Of a DNA stretch of 64,000 nucleotides, positions 7,212 to 13,143 are shown one piece after another. Both the position numbers and the translations under genes were made by a program. The DNA comes from a virus: positions 1 to 64,000 of IMG/VR virus record IMGVR_UViG_3300008110_000042, one strand, 5' to 3'. Each line of letters opens with the position of its first letter. The stretch's first letter is position 1. The notes below the pieces were generated by a model, which was given only the letters and a program-made list of their open reading frames with translations, did no database searches and had not been told where the DNA came from.

Positions 7212-7452
7212 CGGGATCTCCTGCATAATCTAGAGGCGAAATACCTGACTCAATAATTTTATCTGTGATAATATCATAGACTAGATCAAGGGGCATAACA
7301 TCAGGATCAATATCATTGATACAAATACCTGCAAATAGCCATTCATTATCAGTAGGATCTATAGTCCAATTAATATCATATTCTATATCAACATAGCCAT
7401 AGGCTTTAGTATAAATTTTTGTATTGTGTCTATTAGTTCTTGCTACAATCAT
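7186..7452 (-). CDS. Hypothetical protein
   Basis: This 88-residue protein starts at ATG 7452 with AGGAG five bases upstream and has a four-base overlap with the preceding gene. The first 45 residues look beta-rich with many Tyr, Trp and Ile; the rest is acidic. No family recognised. Confidence 0.62.
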   Translation of the reverse strand: MIVARTNRHNTKIYTKAYGYVDIEYDINWTIDPTDNEWLFAGICINDIDPDVMPLDLVYDIITDKIIESGISPLDYAGDPDEETYYVD

Positions 7453-7652
7453 TTAGTCTCCTGTAGTACTGTATCAGTAGCCCCAACCATTCGGCATGCA
7501 GCCGTAAGTGCTAGCGTTGGAGTTTCACCAGCACAGATTGGTTCCCATACGGGGTAATCATAGGTTAGAATCTGGGCCAACCATATATGACTGTCGTTCA
7601 TTAGTACTTTCTTTACTTGAATTTGTATACCATTCTCCAAAGAGATAGGCAT
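7449..7652 (-). CDS. Hypothetical protein; promoter-like element inside it
   Basis: The C-terminal part (ICAGETPTLALTAAC then RMVGA) resembles the end of small phage proteins that pair a short beta sheet with a closing helix. The start is uncertain: ATG 7652 (about 67 residues) is my choice, but in-frame codons exist from 7724 to 7604. It overlaps the upstream gene in another frame. Bases 7474-7496 inside it carry the conserved 23-base element. Confidence 0.5.
   Translation of the reverse strand: MPISLENGIQIQVKKVLMNDSHIWLAQILTYDYPVWEPICAGETPTLALTAACRMVGATDTVLQETK
7474..7496 (-). promoter_or_regulatory. Candidate phage RNA polymerase promoter, copy 2
   Basis: On the minus strand this 23-base element reads TGCCGAATGG then TTGGGGCTACTGA. 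It differs from the three-copy consensus at one base. It lies within a small early gene and points toward the tRNA cluster, DUF932 and RNA polymerase genes. The promoter role is inferred from conservation, strand, length and position. Confidence 0.6.
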
Positions 7653-7758
7653 CTTTCGGATCTCTGAAGCCATCAATGGGGTGTTCTCCAACATACACTG
7701 TGAACCATACTCCATTGATGTCATGTTCCTTTACAATATTATAATATGAATCAGCCAT
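7558..7758 (-). CDS. Hypothetical protein
   Basis: This 66-residue protein starts at ATG 7758 with AAGGA six bases upstream. It is rich in Tyr, Trp and Asp and contains a VYVGEHPIDGF segment. Its 3' half overlaps the next gene in a different frame. No family recognised. Confidence 0.6.
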   Translation of the reverse strand: MADSYYNIVKEHDINGVWFTVYVGEHPIDGFRDPKDAYLFGEWYTNSSKESTNERQSYMVGPDSNL

Positions 7759-7766
7759 TTGTTTCC

Positions 7767-8606
7767 TTACTGAACGCAGTGATATCCAAAGTCAATACAC
7801 ACAAGTTCACCGTTCCAATAACCCATGTTACTAGCATGGAGATCACCACCCATAGTACGGTGGCATCCAAGAATACCAATGGCATGCCAATCATTCTGCA
7901 CATGACTGATGTCAATGTTCCTTAGATTCTCATAGAGATTATTCTTACCGTTGTACTGCTCATAGCCATTATCATCACACCAATCATGGAAGTTACAATC
8001 ATCAGGATGAGAGCCAATCTCTCCGGCAATATCATTTAGGATACTACGGCTATAGATACCCATCCCATCCAAGAGATCAGAGATCTCATCATACTTATCC
8101 CACTTATGCATCTGCTCAGTAACATAGGAATTATACTCACACATGGAGTCATCACATTCCTCAATATCCCCAACACTACCTGCTACACAAGAAAGATATC
8201 CCCAATAAGTGGTGACACTACGATTCTCTTTATTGTAATACTTGAAGCAGCACATACCATGAACAGGGGGAGCACAGAATGCCTCAGCTGCTGCCTTCTG
8301 TCTTTGATACATAGCAAACGCTGCTGCCTTAGCCTTACCATCACCAATGTTTTGAGCAGTAAGTTTAATACCAAACTCTTCTTCGTTGTCTTCTTCTGCA
8401 TTATTCTCAAGCCACATACATTGTGCTCCACCGTTATCACCACGGAATGGAACATCAACCCAATAGAAAGACACCCATTCATTCAGATCAGCATCAAAAA
8501 GATACTGCTTAGGTTTATACTTCTGCCTATCAAAAGAGGGTGCGGACTTAGGAGAACGAACAATAGTATTGAACTCACCAGTAGAGTTCTTTTGAAGAAT
8601 AGTCAT
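7767..8606 (-). CDS. Kinase-like protein with C-terminal DLHxxN...IDFG motif
   Basis: This 279-residue protein is one of the largest in the early block. Near the C-terminus it has GGDLHASNMG (Asp255, Asn260) and then CIDFG (Asp272), arranged like the catalytic loop and metal-binding DFG of protein and aminoglycoside kinases; T7 gp0.7 carries a comparable DMHSGN. The chain stops only five residues after the DFG, so the normal activation segment and rest of the C-lobe are missing, and I see no clear glycine-rich loop. It could be a minimal phage kinase acting on host proteins or a degenerate relative. Confidence 0.6.
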   Translation of the reverse strand: MTILQKNSTGEFNTIVRSPKSAPSFDRQKYKPKQYLFDADLNEWVSFYWVDVPFRGDNGGAQCMWLENNAEEDNEEEFGIKLTAQNIGDGKAKAAAFAMYQRQKAAAEAFCAPPVHGMCCFKYYNKENRSVTTYWGYLSCVAGSVGDIEECDDSMCEYNSYVTEQMHKWDKYDEISDLLDGMGIYSRSILNDIAGEIGSHPDDCNFHDWCDDNGYEQYNGKNNLYENLRNIDISHVQNDWHAIGILGCHRTMGGDLHASNMGYWNGELVCIDFGYHCVQ

Positions 8607-8610
8607 TTAT

Positions 8611-8757
8611 TTACTCCGTTACATCGTCAATGTACCATTCAATCAGATCGCCAGCATATTTCTTCATGTCATATGATAGACATTCAATAGTAAAGTCTGC
8701 TTCGGTAGACTCAACATCCTTCACAGCAGGAAAGTCAAACACAACATGAATCTTCAT
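8611..8757 (-). CDS. Short hypothetical protein (48 aa)
   Basis: ATG 8757 to TAA 8611 encodes 48 residues. It begins with a beta-like MKIHVVFDFPAV stretch and continues with an acidic EADFTIECLSYDM segment. The composition resembles short conserved phage proteins. It overlaps the previous gene by 23 bases. Function unknown. Confidence 0.55.
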   Translation of the reverse strand: MKIHVVFDFPAVKDVESTEADFTIECLSYDMKKYAGDLIEWYIDDVTE

Positions 8758-8872
8758 CGGTGTCATCCTCGTAATAGGTATTGATCACTATATCAATGGC
8801 ATCATACCACTCATTGATAACTTCGGTTCGCTCTTCATACAGAGCATCTACATCAGGGTAATAGTCTTCCAT
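8735..8872 (-). CDS. Short acidic hypothetical protein (45 aa)
   Basis: ATG 8872 to TGA 8735 encodes 45 residues, strongly acidic with several Tyr residues and a closing Cys-Cys-Val. The start overlaps the upstream stop by one base (TAATG). No family recognised. Confidence 0.5.
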   Translation of the reverse strand: MEDYYPDVDALYEERTEVINEWYDAIDIVINTYYEDDTDEDSCCV

Positions 8873-9087
8873 TAGAACTGAGTATCCATATTATAAATGT
8901 GTCCCCAACTACTCCAACGAGTACCACAACACTCACAGTACTCATCAGTATACCAAGACTGTGCCTTAAGAATTTCCCATGCCTCATCAAGACTAAAGGC
9001 AGTCACAACAAACTCATCAGGCCCAACATAATATCCACCACTATTGTTTTGCTGAAACACATAATGCAGATAATCATTACTTGCCAT
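8872..9087 (-). CDS. Small phage protein with VFQQNNSGG head and CxCCGxRW tail
   Basis: The start at ATG 9087 gives a 71-residue protein; an upstream in-frame codon at 9189 would add unrelated residues overlapping the previous gene. The head has YVFQQNNSGG and the end has CECCGTRW, a Cys pattern suited to zinc binding. I recognise this as a recurring small phage protein of unknown function. Confidence 0.62.
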   Translation of the reverse strand: MASNDYLHYVFQQNNSGGYYVGPDEFVVTAFSLDEAWEILKAQSWYTDEYCECCGTRWSSWGHIYNMDTQF

Positions 9088-9232
9088 TGTAGACCACCTG
9101 CACATTAGATCCTGCGTAATTAGAAGCATAGGCAATAGCGTACCTATTAGCCTCATACTTATTACAGAAAGAAGCAAGGCACATACCATTCACGACCACA
9201 TCATACACATGTTCAACGGTAGAAACGCTCAT
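9077..9232 (-). CDS. Short hypothetical protein (51 aa)
   Basis: ATG 9232 follows AAAGGAG at good spacing. The 51-residue product has a beta-strand beginning, a CLASFCNKYEA segment, an Ala/Tyr-rich helix and a closing beta strand. It ends inside the next gene's start. No family recognised. Confidence 0.6.
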   Translation of the reverse strand: MSVSTVEHVYDVVVNGMCLASFCNKYEANRYAIAYASNYAGSNVQVVYNGK

Positions 9233-9332
9233 TGACAATCTCCTTTATCCAATTAAAGAAACCTAGATAGTCTAGGTAACAACACAGCAAGAGAGAAAGA
9301 ATAGTACCTGAAACAATGAATGGAATATACAT
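9213..9332 (-). CDS. Tiny membrane protein (39 aa)
   Basis: ATG 9332 follows AAGGATA and overlaps the upstream stop as TAATG. The first 25 residues are hydrophobic (one membrane segment with a Cys-Cys pair); the last 12 are mixed and basic at the end. Function unknown. Confidence 0.5.
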   Translation of the reverse strand: MYIPFIVSGTILSLLLCCYLDYLGFFNWIKEIVNERFYR

Positions 9333-9484
9333 TATCCTTCAGCCCCAAAGATGATAGCAATGATAGTAGTATCCTTATAGAGCGCACGAATAGAAAGTAT
9401 TACTTCATCTTCAGTACCCGCATACACAAGATGCGTAATCACTTCCTCATTACCAGTAACAACAGCAATATCATACGGTCCCAT
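9332..9484 (-). CDS. Short hypothetical protein (50 aa)
   Basis: ATG 9484 follows AAAGGAATACA. The 50 residues form alternating beta and helical patterns (YDIAVVTGN, then EVILSIRALY, then IIAIIFGAEG), suggesting a small beta-alpha-beta unit. No family recognised. Confidence 0.55.
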   Translation of the reverse strand: MGPYDIAVVTGNEEVITHLVYAGTEDEVILSIRALYKDTTIIAIIFGAEG

Positions 9485-9493
9485 TGTATTCCT

Positions 9494-9628
9494 TTATGCA
9501 GAAACAACGATGTAGTTAGTACCACCACGATAGTTCATCTTCTTAGCACATTCCTCTGCATCATTACGATTGAGGAACCAAGCAACGCTAGTATACTTGC
9601 CCCATACAAAGTAACCCTTAACAGTCAT
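9494..9628 (-). CDS. Short hypothetical protein (44 aa)
   Basis: ATG 9628 follows AAAGGAATACAT. The 44-residue product has two beta-like ends (GYFVWGKY, TNYIVVSA) around a helix that contains a DAEECAKKM segment. No family recognised. It is the first gene after a short non-coding gap. Confidence 0.55.
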   Translation of the reverse strand: MTVKGYFVWGKYTSVAWFLNRNDAEECAKKMNYRGGTNYIVVSA

Positions 9629-9659
9629 ATGTATTCCTTTAGAAAGAAAGAAAGTAATC

Positions 9660-9706
9660 CCTAGCCTTGTCGAAACAAGACACAGCCGAAGCCTATTCGG
9701 GATTTA
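9660..9706 (-). promoter_or_regulatory. Intergenic hairpins with promoter-like half site
   Basis: The 95-base gap between genes holds, on the minus strand, CCGAA-TAGGC-TTCGG and then CTTGT-TTCG-ACAAG, the latter with a TTCG tetraloop. No T-run follows, so neither is a classic terminator. CCGAATAG also matches the first eight bases of the 23-base element core, but the second half does not align without a gap. Confidence 0.35.
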
Positions 9707-9723
9707 CCAAGGTGGACAAAAGA

Positions 9724-9921
9724 TTAGGTAGTAACTTCAACAACAGAGCAATCAATGGCATCAAACCAATCACCATTGATACGACAAACATTCATCTTAT
9801 GCTTTGCCATACCAATCACATGCTCTCTTTCGCTTTCCCGTTGCGTCATTGTTTCCACAGTAACAGAAACAGAAACACCACAACAGGTATTACATGCCCA
9901 AGTTACCTTGAAGGTACGCAT
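9724..9921 (-). CDS. Small Cys-containing protein
   Basis: This 65-residue protein starts at ATG 9921 with AGGAG six bases upstream. The first 25 residues are beta-like with a CNTCCG motif; Cys residues recur near the end. It may bind zinc. No family recognised. Confidence 0.62.
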   Translation of the reverse strand: MRTFKVTWACNTCCGVSVSVTVETMTQRESEREHVIGMAKHKMNVCRINGDWFDAIDCSVVEVTT

Positions 9922-9935
9922 TTATTTCTCCTAGA

Positions 9936-10205
9936 TCAAGTACCGTACACAGAGACAGTCTGAACCCGTGCCATATAAGTAGCAACAGGTTGAATGTAAT
10001 CATCCGTAGTAACAATCACTACAAAGTCACTATGCCTTGCGTGTTCAATGTGAATGTGGAAGTTACCACCATCCGAATAGAAGTCACGCATGAGGATATA
10101 ACTAATGGCCTCCACAATATCAGTATCATCCTTCTTATTCTCACCAAGGATGCACAGATTAAAGGGATTCTTACCATTCAAATCAGAGAGAGTAATGACT
10201 CGCAT
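9936..10205 (-). CDS. Hypothetical protein
   Basis: This 89-residue protein starts at ATG 10205 with AGGAG six bases upstream. It contains a central ISYILMRDFYSDGGNFHIHIEH stretch with alternating His residues, followed by beta strands. No family recognised. Confidence 0.63.
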   Translation of the reverse strand: MRVITLSDLNGKNPFNLCILGENKKDDTDIVEAISYILMRDFYSDGGNFHIHIEHARHSDFVVIVTTDDYIQPVATYMARVQTVSVYGT

Positions 10206-10217
10206 TGTTATCTCCTA

Positions 10218-10310
10218 TTAAAGATTCTTATTCTCTTCAGCACACCAAAGAAGAACATACACACCAAAGATTCCAAGCAAAGCCACACCAATCAAAAGAA
10301 GTGTAGACAT
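10218..10310 (-). CDS. Tiny membrane protein (30 aa)
   Basis: ATG 10310 follows AAAGG at seven bases. About 22 of the 30 residues are hydrophobic, followed by Glu-Glu-Asn-Lys-Asn. It would span the membrane once. A CGGC-ATA-GCCG hairpin lies directly upstream of its ribosome site. Confidence 0.5.
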   Translation of the reverse strand: MSTLLLIGVALLGIFGVYVLLWCAEENKNL

Positions 10311-10311
10311 G

Positions 10312-10560
10312 TCAAACCTTTCCCGGCATAGCCGGAGTGCTCATTCCTTCAAGATCCTTGCGGAGATTCTTGTTCTGTTCCATACAATCTTCTAGATCTT
10401 GAGCAAAGTAATTCATTGTCTGAAACATACACTCAAGAAGTCCGTGCTTATCTTCAGGAAGGGATTCCTTCAAACGAGAGTAGAAGATTTCCTGACAACC
10501 AATGATCGACATAACAGTACGATCCTTAAAGTTAGATGAATGTCTAATTGCGATTGCCAT
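10312..10560 (-). CDS. Hypothetical helical protein
   Basis: This 82-residue protein starts at ATG 10560 after AAAGGTATGATACA. It is helical, with Cys residues near 22 and 44 and a coiled-coil-like region near 55-72. Its final codons (Pro-Ala-Met-Pro-Gly) form the hairpin that precedes the next ribosome site. No family recognised. Confidence 0.62.
   Translation of the reverse strand: MAIAIRHSSNFKDRTVMSIIGCQEIFYSRLKESLPEDKHGLLECMFQTMNYFAQDLEDCMEQNKNLRKDLEGMSTPAMPGKV
10323..10335 (-). promoter_or_regulatory. Hairpin next to ribosome site, copy 1
   Basis: CCGGC-TAT-GCCGG on the minus strand, followed at once by GAAAGG, the ribosome site of the 30-residue gene. The same layout occurs at 10874-10884. 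It may tune translation or mark a processing point. Confidence 0.4.
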
Positions 10561-10575
10561 TGTATCATACCTTTC

Positions 10576-10857
10576 TTAGTTAGATTGGAGTTTCATAACT
10601 GCACCCGAATCACCACGGGTAAGATGGCAAACCTTCACTTCCCGCTGCCTAACATAGACACCGGAGAGAGAACCACTGGCATAGAAGAACAAAGCATCTT
10701 CTCGCCATTCATTGTGCCAACCAACACAATCATCCTCACCAAAGAAGTCTTCATTCTTCAGCAAAGAAACAAGATGTGCTGGCGTAAAGGGAACGAAAGA
10801 AACACAAAGAACTTTGTAATCTTCCGAACCATCAAGACGAAACTCAACAAGTTGCAT
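10576..10857 (-). CDS. Hypothetical protein
   Basis: This 93-residue protein is preceded by GAAAGGTATAAGACA and a small hairpin. It has a beta-rich beginning, an acidic Glu-Asp-Asp-Cys-Val-Gly-Trp segment in the middle and beta strands with basic residues at the end. It is the first gene after the non-coding stretch 10858-11442. No family recognised. Confidence 0.63.
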   Translation of the reverse strand: MQLVEFRLDGSEDYKVLCVSFVPFTPAHLVSLLKNEDFFGEDDCVGWHNEWREDALFFYASGSLSGVYVRQREVKVCHLTRGDSGAVMKLQSN

Positions 10858-11051
10858 TGTCTTATACCTTTCTCGGCATTGCCGGATAGAGCATGTGGTT
10901 TATGTCTATAGTTATTCCTTACGGAATAGTTGGAGTCCTCACACAAGATCCAACATCACAAGGTTTACCACAAACCCTAGTTACTTCCACAAACCCAAGG
11001 CACACAAAGAGGGTGCTACTTGTTGCACGGATAGTAACTATTCGACTGAAA

Positions 11052-11081
11052 GATATACCATAGGTTTCCCTACGATATACC
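11052..11081 (-). repeat. Hairpin repeat, copy A
   Basis: In minus-strand RNA, 13 pairs (three of them G-U) enclose a GAAA loop. The arms are 11052-11064 and 11069-11081. It shares the apical TAGGGAAACCTA with copy B and the late terminator at 13187-13216. Confidence 0.65.
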
Positions 11082-11171
11082 GCTATGATAACACCGACAG
11101 GTTACATAGTTAGCCTGTCTGCAAGTCCTATATAAACCATCAACACTAGGGACTAATCGTGTCGTGGGAAA

Positions 11172-11201
11172 GATATACCATAGGTTTCCCTATGATATAT
11201 C
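11172..11201 (-). repeat. Hairpin repeat, copy B
   Basis: 13 pairs in minus-strand RNA (one G-U) with a GAAA loop; arms 11172-11184 and 11189-11201. It lies 120 bases from copy A and is nearly identical to it. Confidence 0.65.
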
Positions 11202-11406
11202 AACAGGCTTATGATTCAAATGCTAGTGACTACCTGTGGCGTATAGCAAGTATGTGCAATGTAACGCCCTGCACACTAGACGGTAGATTCGAGAGTCATT
11301 TATTATAGAGTAGGATAAAGCGGTACTTACCATAAGAGATGCCTTTAGTGCATGTTATGGCAACACATAGCCATCCTACCCAGATTGTGTAAACTCTCAA
11401 TCCAAA

Positions 11407-11436
11407 GGTATACCATAGGCTTCCCTAGGGTATACC
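11407..11436 (-). repeat. Hairpin repeat, copy C
   Basis: 12 of 13 positions pair in minus-strand RNA with a GAAG loop; arms 11407-11419 and 11424-11436. It starts just after the stop codon of the GC-rich gene at 11443. Confidence 0.6.
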
Positions 11437-11442
11437 GAATAA

Positions 11443-11721
11443 TCAGTACCGACCACGAGCCATGCGATCCAAGTTAGGCATATGCCCATGAGTATCACTA
11501 TGGCGTTCCTGCCACCTTCCAGACCGTTCTCGCGTAGACCATGTAGGAACATAGTCACGCATCCTGCGAACATCCTCAATCGTAGCATGAATACCACGAT
11601 GTCGGTGAATGAACACCAAAGCATCAGATACTGATACTTTAGCAAACTTGGCAAGCCTAGGGGCAAGCGTAGCCGCATCGTTCACCGAACGGACATTCGC
11701 CAGACAAACCGCTAGATTCAT
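11443..11721 (-). CDS. Early basic protein, GC-rich gene
   Basis: The second ATG (11721) is preferred because GGAGG lies seven bases upstream; the ATG at 11727 is too close to it. The product is about 92 residues and Arg-rich, with an Ala/Val-rich helical first half and a basic second half that includes RRMRD and TRERSGRW. The gene is clearly richer in G and C than the later early genes. As the second gene after the presumed genome end it may act on the host soon after entry, but no family is recognised. Confidence 0.58.
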   Translation of the reverse strand: MNLAVCLANVRSVNDAATLAPRLAKFAKVSVSDALVFIHRHRGIHATIEDVRRMRDYVPTWSTRERSGRWQERHSDTHGHMPNLDRMARGRY

Positions 11722-11736
11722 AGCCATACCTCCGTT

Positions 11737-11787
11737 GGGTATTCCATCGGATACCCTAGACCATCTAGGGTACCCGAAGGAATACCC
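11737..11787 (-). promoter_or_regulatory. Long hairpin in the leader of the next gene
   Basis: The arms 11737-11759 and 11765-11787 pair over 23 positions around a five-base loop. In minus-strand RNA 21 pairs are Watson-Crick, one is G-U and one is U-U. The 3' arm ends right before the GGAGG site of the gene starting at 11721, so the structure may control its translation or be cut by RNase III. Confidence 0.65.
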
Positions 11788-11812
11788 CGCGCCGTAGCAC
11801 GGGGTAATCCAG

Positions 11813-12127
11813 TTAGCGACCGTCGAGCAAAGCATCCAACTTACCCTGCGCCGACCGCTTATTCACGACCTTGCCGATGTACATCGTACCGACAGCCTCC
11901 CACATGAGGCGCTTCGTTTCCTTATCCATGTGGGGAACCGAATCCATGACGATGTAGCAAGCGCACCGAACCTTGTTGCGGTAGTGCTTGTGATCATGGA
12001 AACATTCCATGCCGTACTTCACAACATCTGCGAACATATCCGGGCGAACTGCGCCGGAATTCCGCGTCTTATCAATGGCTTCCTTCACGGCGCCCCGGAG
12101 CATCGTACCATTCGTAGTAGACATCAT
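11813..12127 (-). CDS. First early gene, hypothetical
   Basis: ATG 12127, six bases after GAGG, gives 104 residues. The protein is mixed and Cys-containing, with HDHKHYRNKVRCACYIVMD in the middle and a basic end. It is the first protein gene after the 1.1-kb non-coding region and thus probably the first to enter and be expressed. No family recognised; the position suits a host-takeover or anti-defence role, but the sequence does not show one. Confidence 0.58.
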   Translation of the reverse strand: MMSTTNGTMLRGAVKEAIDKTRNSGAVRPDMFADVVKYGMECFHDHKHYRNKVRCACYIVMDSVPHMDKETKRLMWEAVGTMYIGKVVNKRSAQGKLDALLDGR

Positions 12128-12149
12128 GTAATCCTCGCTAGATTGCGTA

Positions 12150-12213
12150 CCGATACCCAACGCGGGTATCGGCTAGGATACACTAGGTTATCCCTAGTGT
12201 ACCCTAGCCGATA
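12150..12213 (-). promoter_or_regulatory. Overlapping alternative hairpins upstream of the first early gene
   Basis: A perfect nine-base stem (12150-12158 with 12164-12172) and a 21-position stem (12167-12187 with 12193-12213; 20 Watson-Crick and one G-U in minus-strand RNA) share bases 12167-12172, so they cannot both form completely. They lie just before the GCGAGG site and ATG 12127, as in an attenuator or translation switch. Confidence 0.55.
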
Positions 12214-12656
12214 TCCCCTACGAAAGAACGCAGGGGATACCAGCCACGCGAATCAATCGCGGGATTATCCGGGCGAATATTGAGGAGGCGTGCGCCTTAT
12301 CGGATGTAGGCTACCCTTGAGGGTACTTTCCCGCCGTCTCCACGCATGGTGCTACCCATGAACAGAGCGGAACCTAGTCCATTTCCGTGACCCCATACTC
12401 ATACCTAGGCTAGTGAGCGTTGACAACGCAGACCTAGGTACCCCTTTGGGTACACCGTAGACTCACCGTTATACTCCGGGAGAGTAGCGTCTACGAGACT
12501 TTCATACTAGACCGAGTGACAGCCTAGAGCGGATCGGTAGACTCCGCTATACACCGATGATCGCCAGACCTTACCGCTCTAAATACTGCGGGGAGGCGAC
12601 CACTACACTACCGAACGCCGGAGCCGGATGGAATGCTAAAGCATCCCAGGGTTTGC

Positions 12657-12740
12657 GTCCGATAACATCGTGGGGGCGTTCCTAGATTATCGGACGATGC
12701 CTACAGAGGTTATCGGACACGGGCTAGCAAGTCCGATAAC
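12657..12740. repeat. Four alternating copies of GTCCGATAAC
   Basis: Copies lie at 12657-12666 (forward), 12687-12695 (reverse, nine of ten bases), 12709-12718 (reverse) and 12731-12740 (forward). They form two successive inverted repeats. Such an array could bind a protein in replication, packaging or transcription. Confidence 0.6.
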
Positions 12741-12747
12741 TCTGGCC

Positions 12748-12785
12748 GGGGGTGACGGGGGGCGCGCAAGGGGGGATCAGGGGGG
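12748..12785 (+). other. G-quadruplex-forming sequence
   Basis: Four runs of five or six G on the plus strand are separated by loops of 4, 7 and 4 bases (TGAC, CGCGCAA, ATCA). This satisfies the usual G3+ N1-7 pattern. It lies next to the inverted repeats in the probable end region. Confidence 0.6.
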
Positions 12786-13143
12786 ATACCCCTTCGCTAA
12801 TTTTTGACCCCTAAGTCGATTTCTTACGGGAGCTGTGGTCCCTGCCTTGTTTCTAAGGGGGCTAGGATGCCTCAGGATTGATTATCTGATTGAGGTCCAC
12901 CCTGCGGTCCCCTTGGGGTCCGGGGCCATCCCTCCGGTCAACTGGAGGGAAATCGACAAGGGATAAAACCGGGGGGTTAAACCCCGGAGTGCTTGTTCCT
13001 ATTGGGTTATTATTGTTGTTGTAATTAACAAGGGATATACCTAGGTTAACCTAGGGGTCTTAGCTAAGACTATACACAACAATAATTAAAACTATAGGGG
13101 TTAACAGCTAAGGGATAACCTAAGGTTATACTATGGTATATCT

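Larger units (their letters stand above)
10858..11442. other. Non-coding leader region
   Basis: About 585 bases without a convincing gene on either strand. It contains the hairpin CGGC-AAT-GCCG at 10874-10884 beside the ribosome site of the next gene, three copies of a roughly 30-base hairpin, and a TATAAT hexamer on the minus strand at 11302-11307 without a good -35 partner. It probably forms the untranslated leader between the first two early genes and the rest. Confidence 0.6.

Noticed and set aside
10922-10938. Plus-strand CGGAATAGTTGGAGTCC, similar to the 23-base element.
   Set aside because: Several mismatches and the wrong strand for all genes; it would drive antisense RNA. Possibly of interest but not supported.
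10758-10946. Minus-strand frame of 62 codons across the end of the non-coding leader.
   Set aside because: It overlaps the well-supported gene at 10576-10857 in another frame and has no good ribosome site.
11302-11307. TATAAT on the minus strand as a host promoter for early genes.
   Set aside because: No acceptable -35 element lies 16 to 18 bases upstream, so it is not listed as a promoter.
11052-11436. The three hairpin repeats as a CRISPR array.
   Set aside because: Only three copies with unequal spacing (120 and 235 bases), no cas genes, and each repeat is a long hairpin of a different type.
11397-11678. Minus-strand frame of 93 codons overlapping the GC-rich early gene.
   Set aside because: It reads the same DNA in a different frame, has no ribosome site and its product is an irregular hydrophobic and basic mix.
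12901-12960. GC-rich palindromes (TCCCTCC...GGAGGGA) as a terminator.
   Set aside because: No T-run follows on the minus strand and there is no gene just upstream that needs one; it is counted as part of the palindrome-rich region.
13092-13100. CTATAGGGG on the plus strand, like the end of a T7 promoter.
   Set aside because: It is on the non-coding strand, lacks the upstream T7 bases and has no other copies; the 23-base element fits far better.
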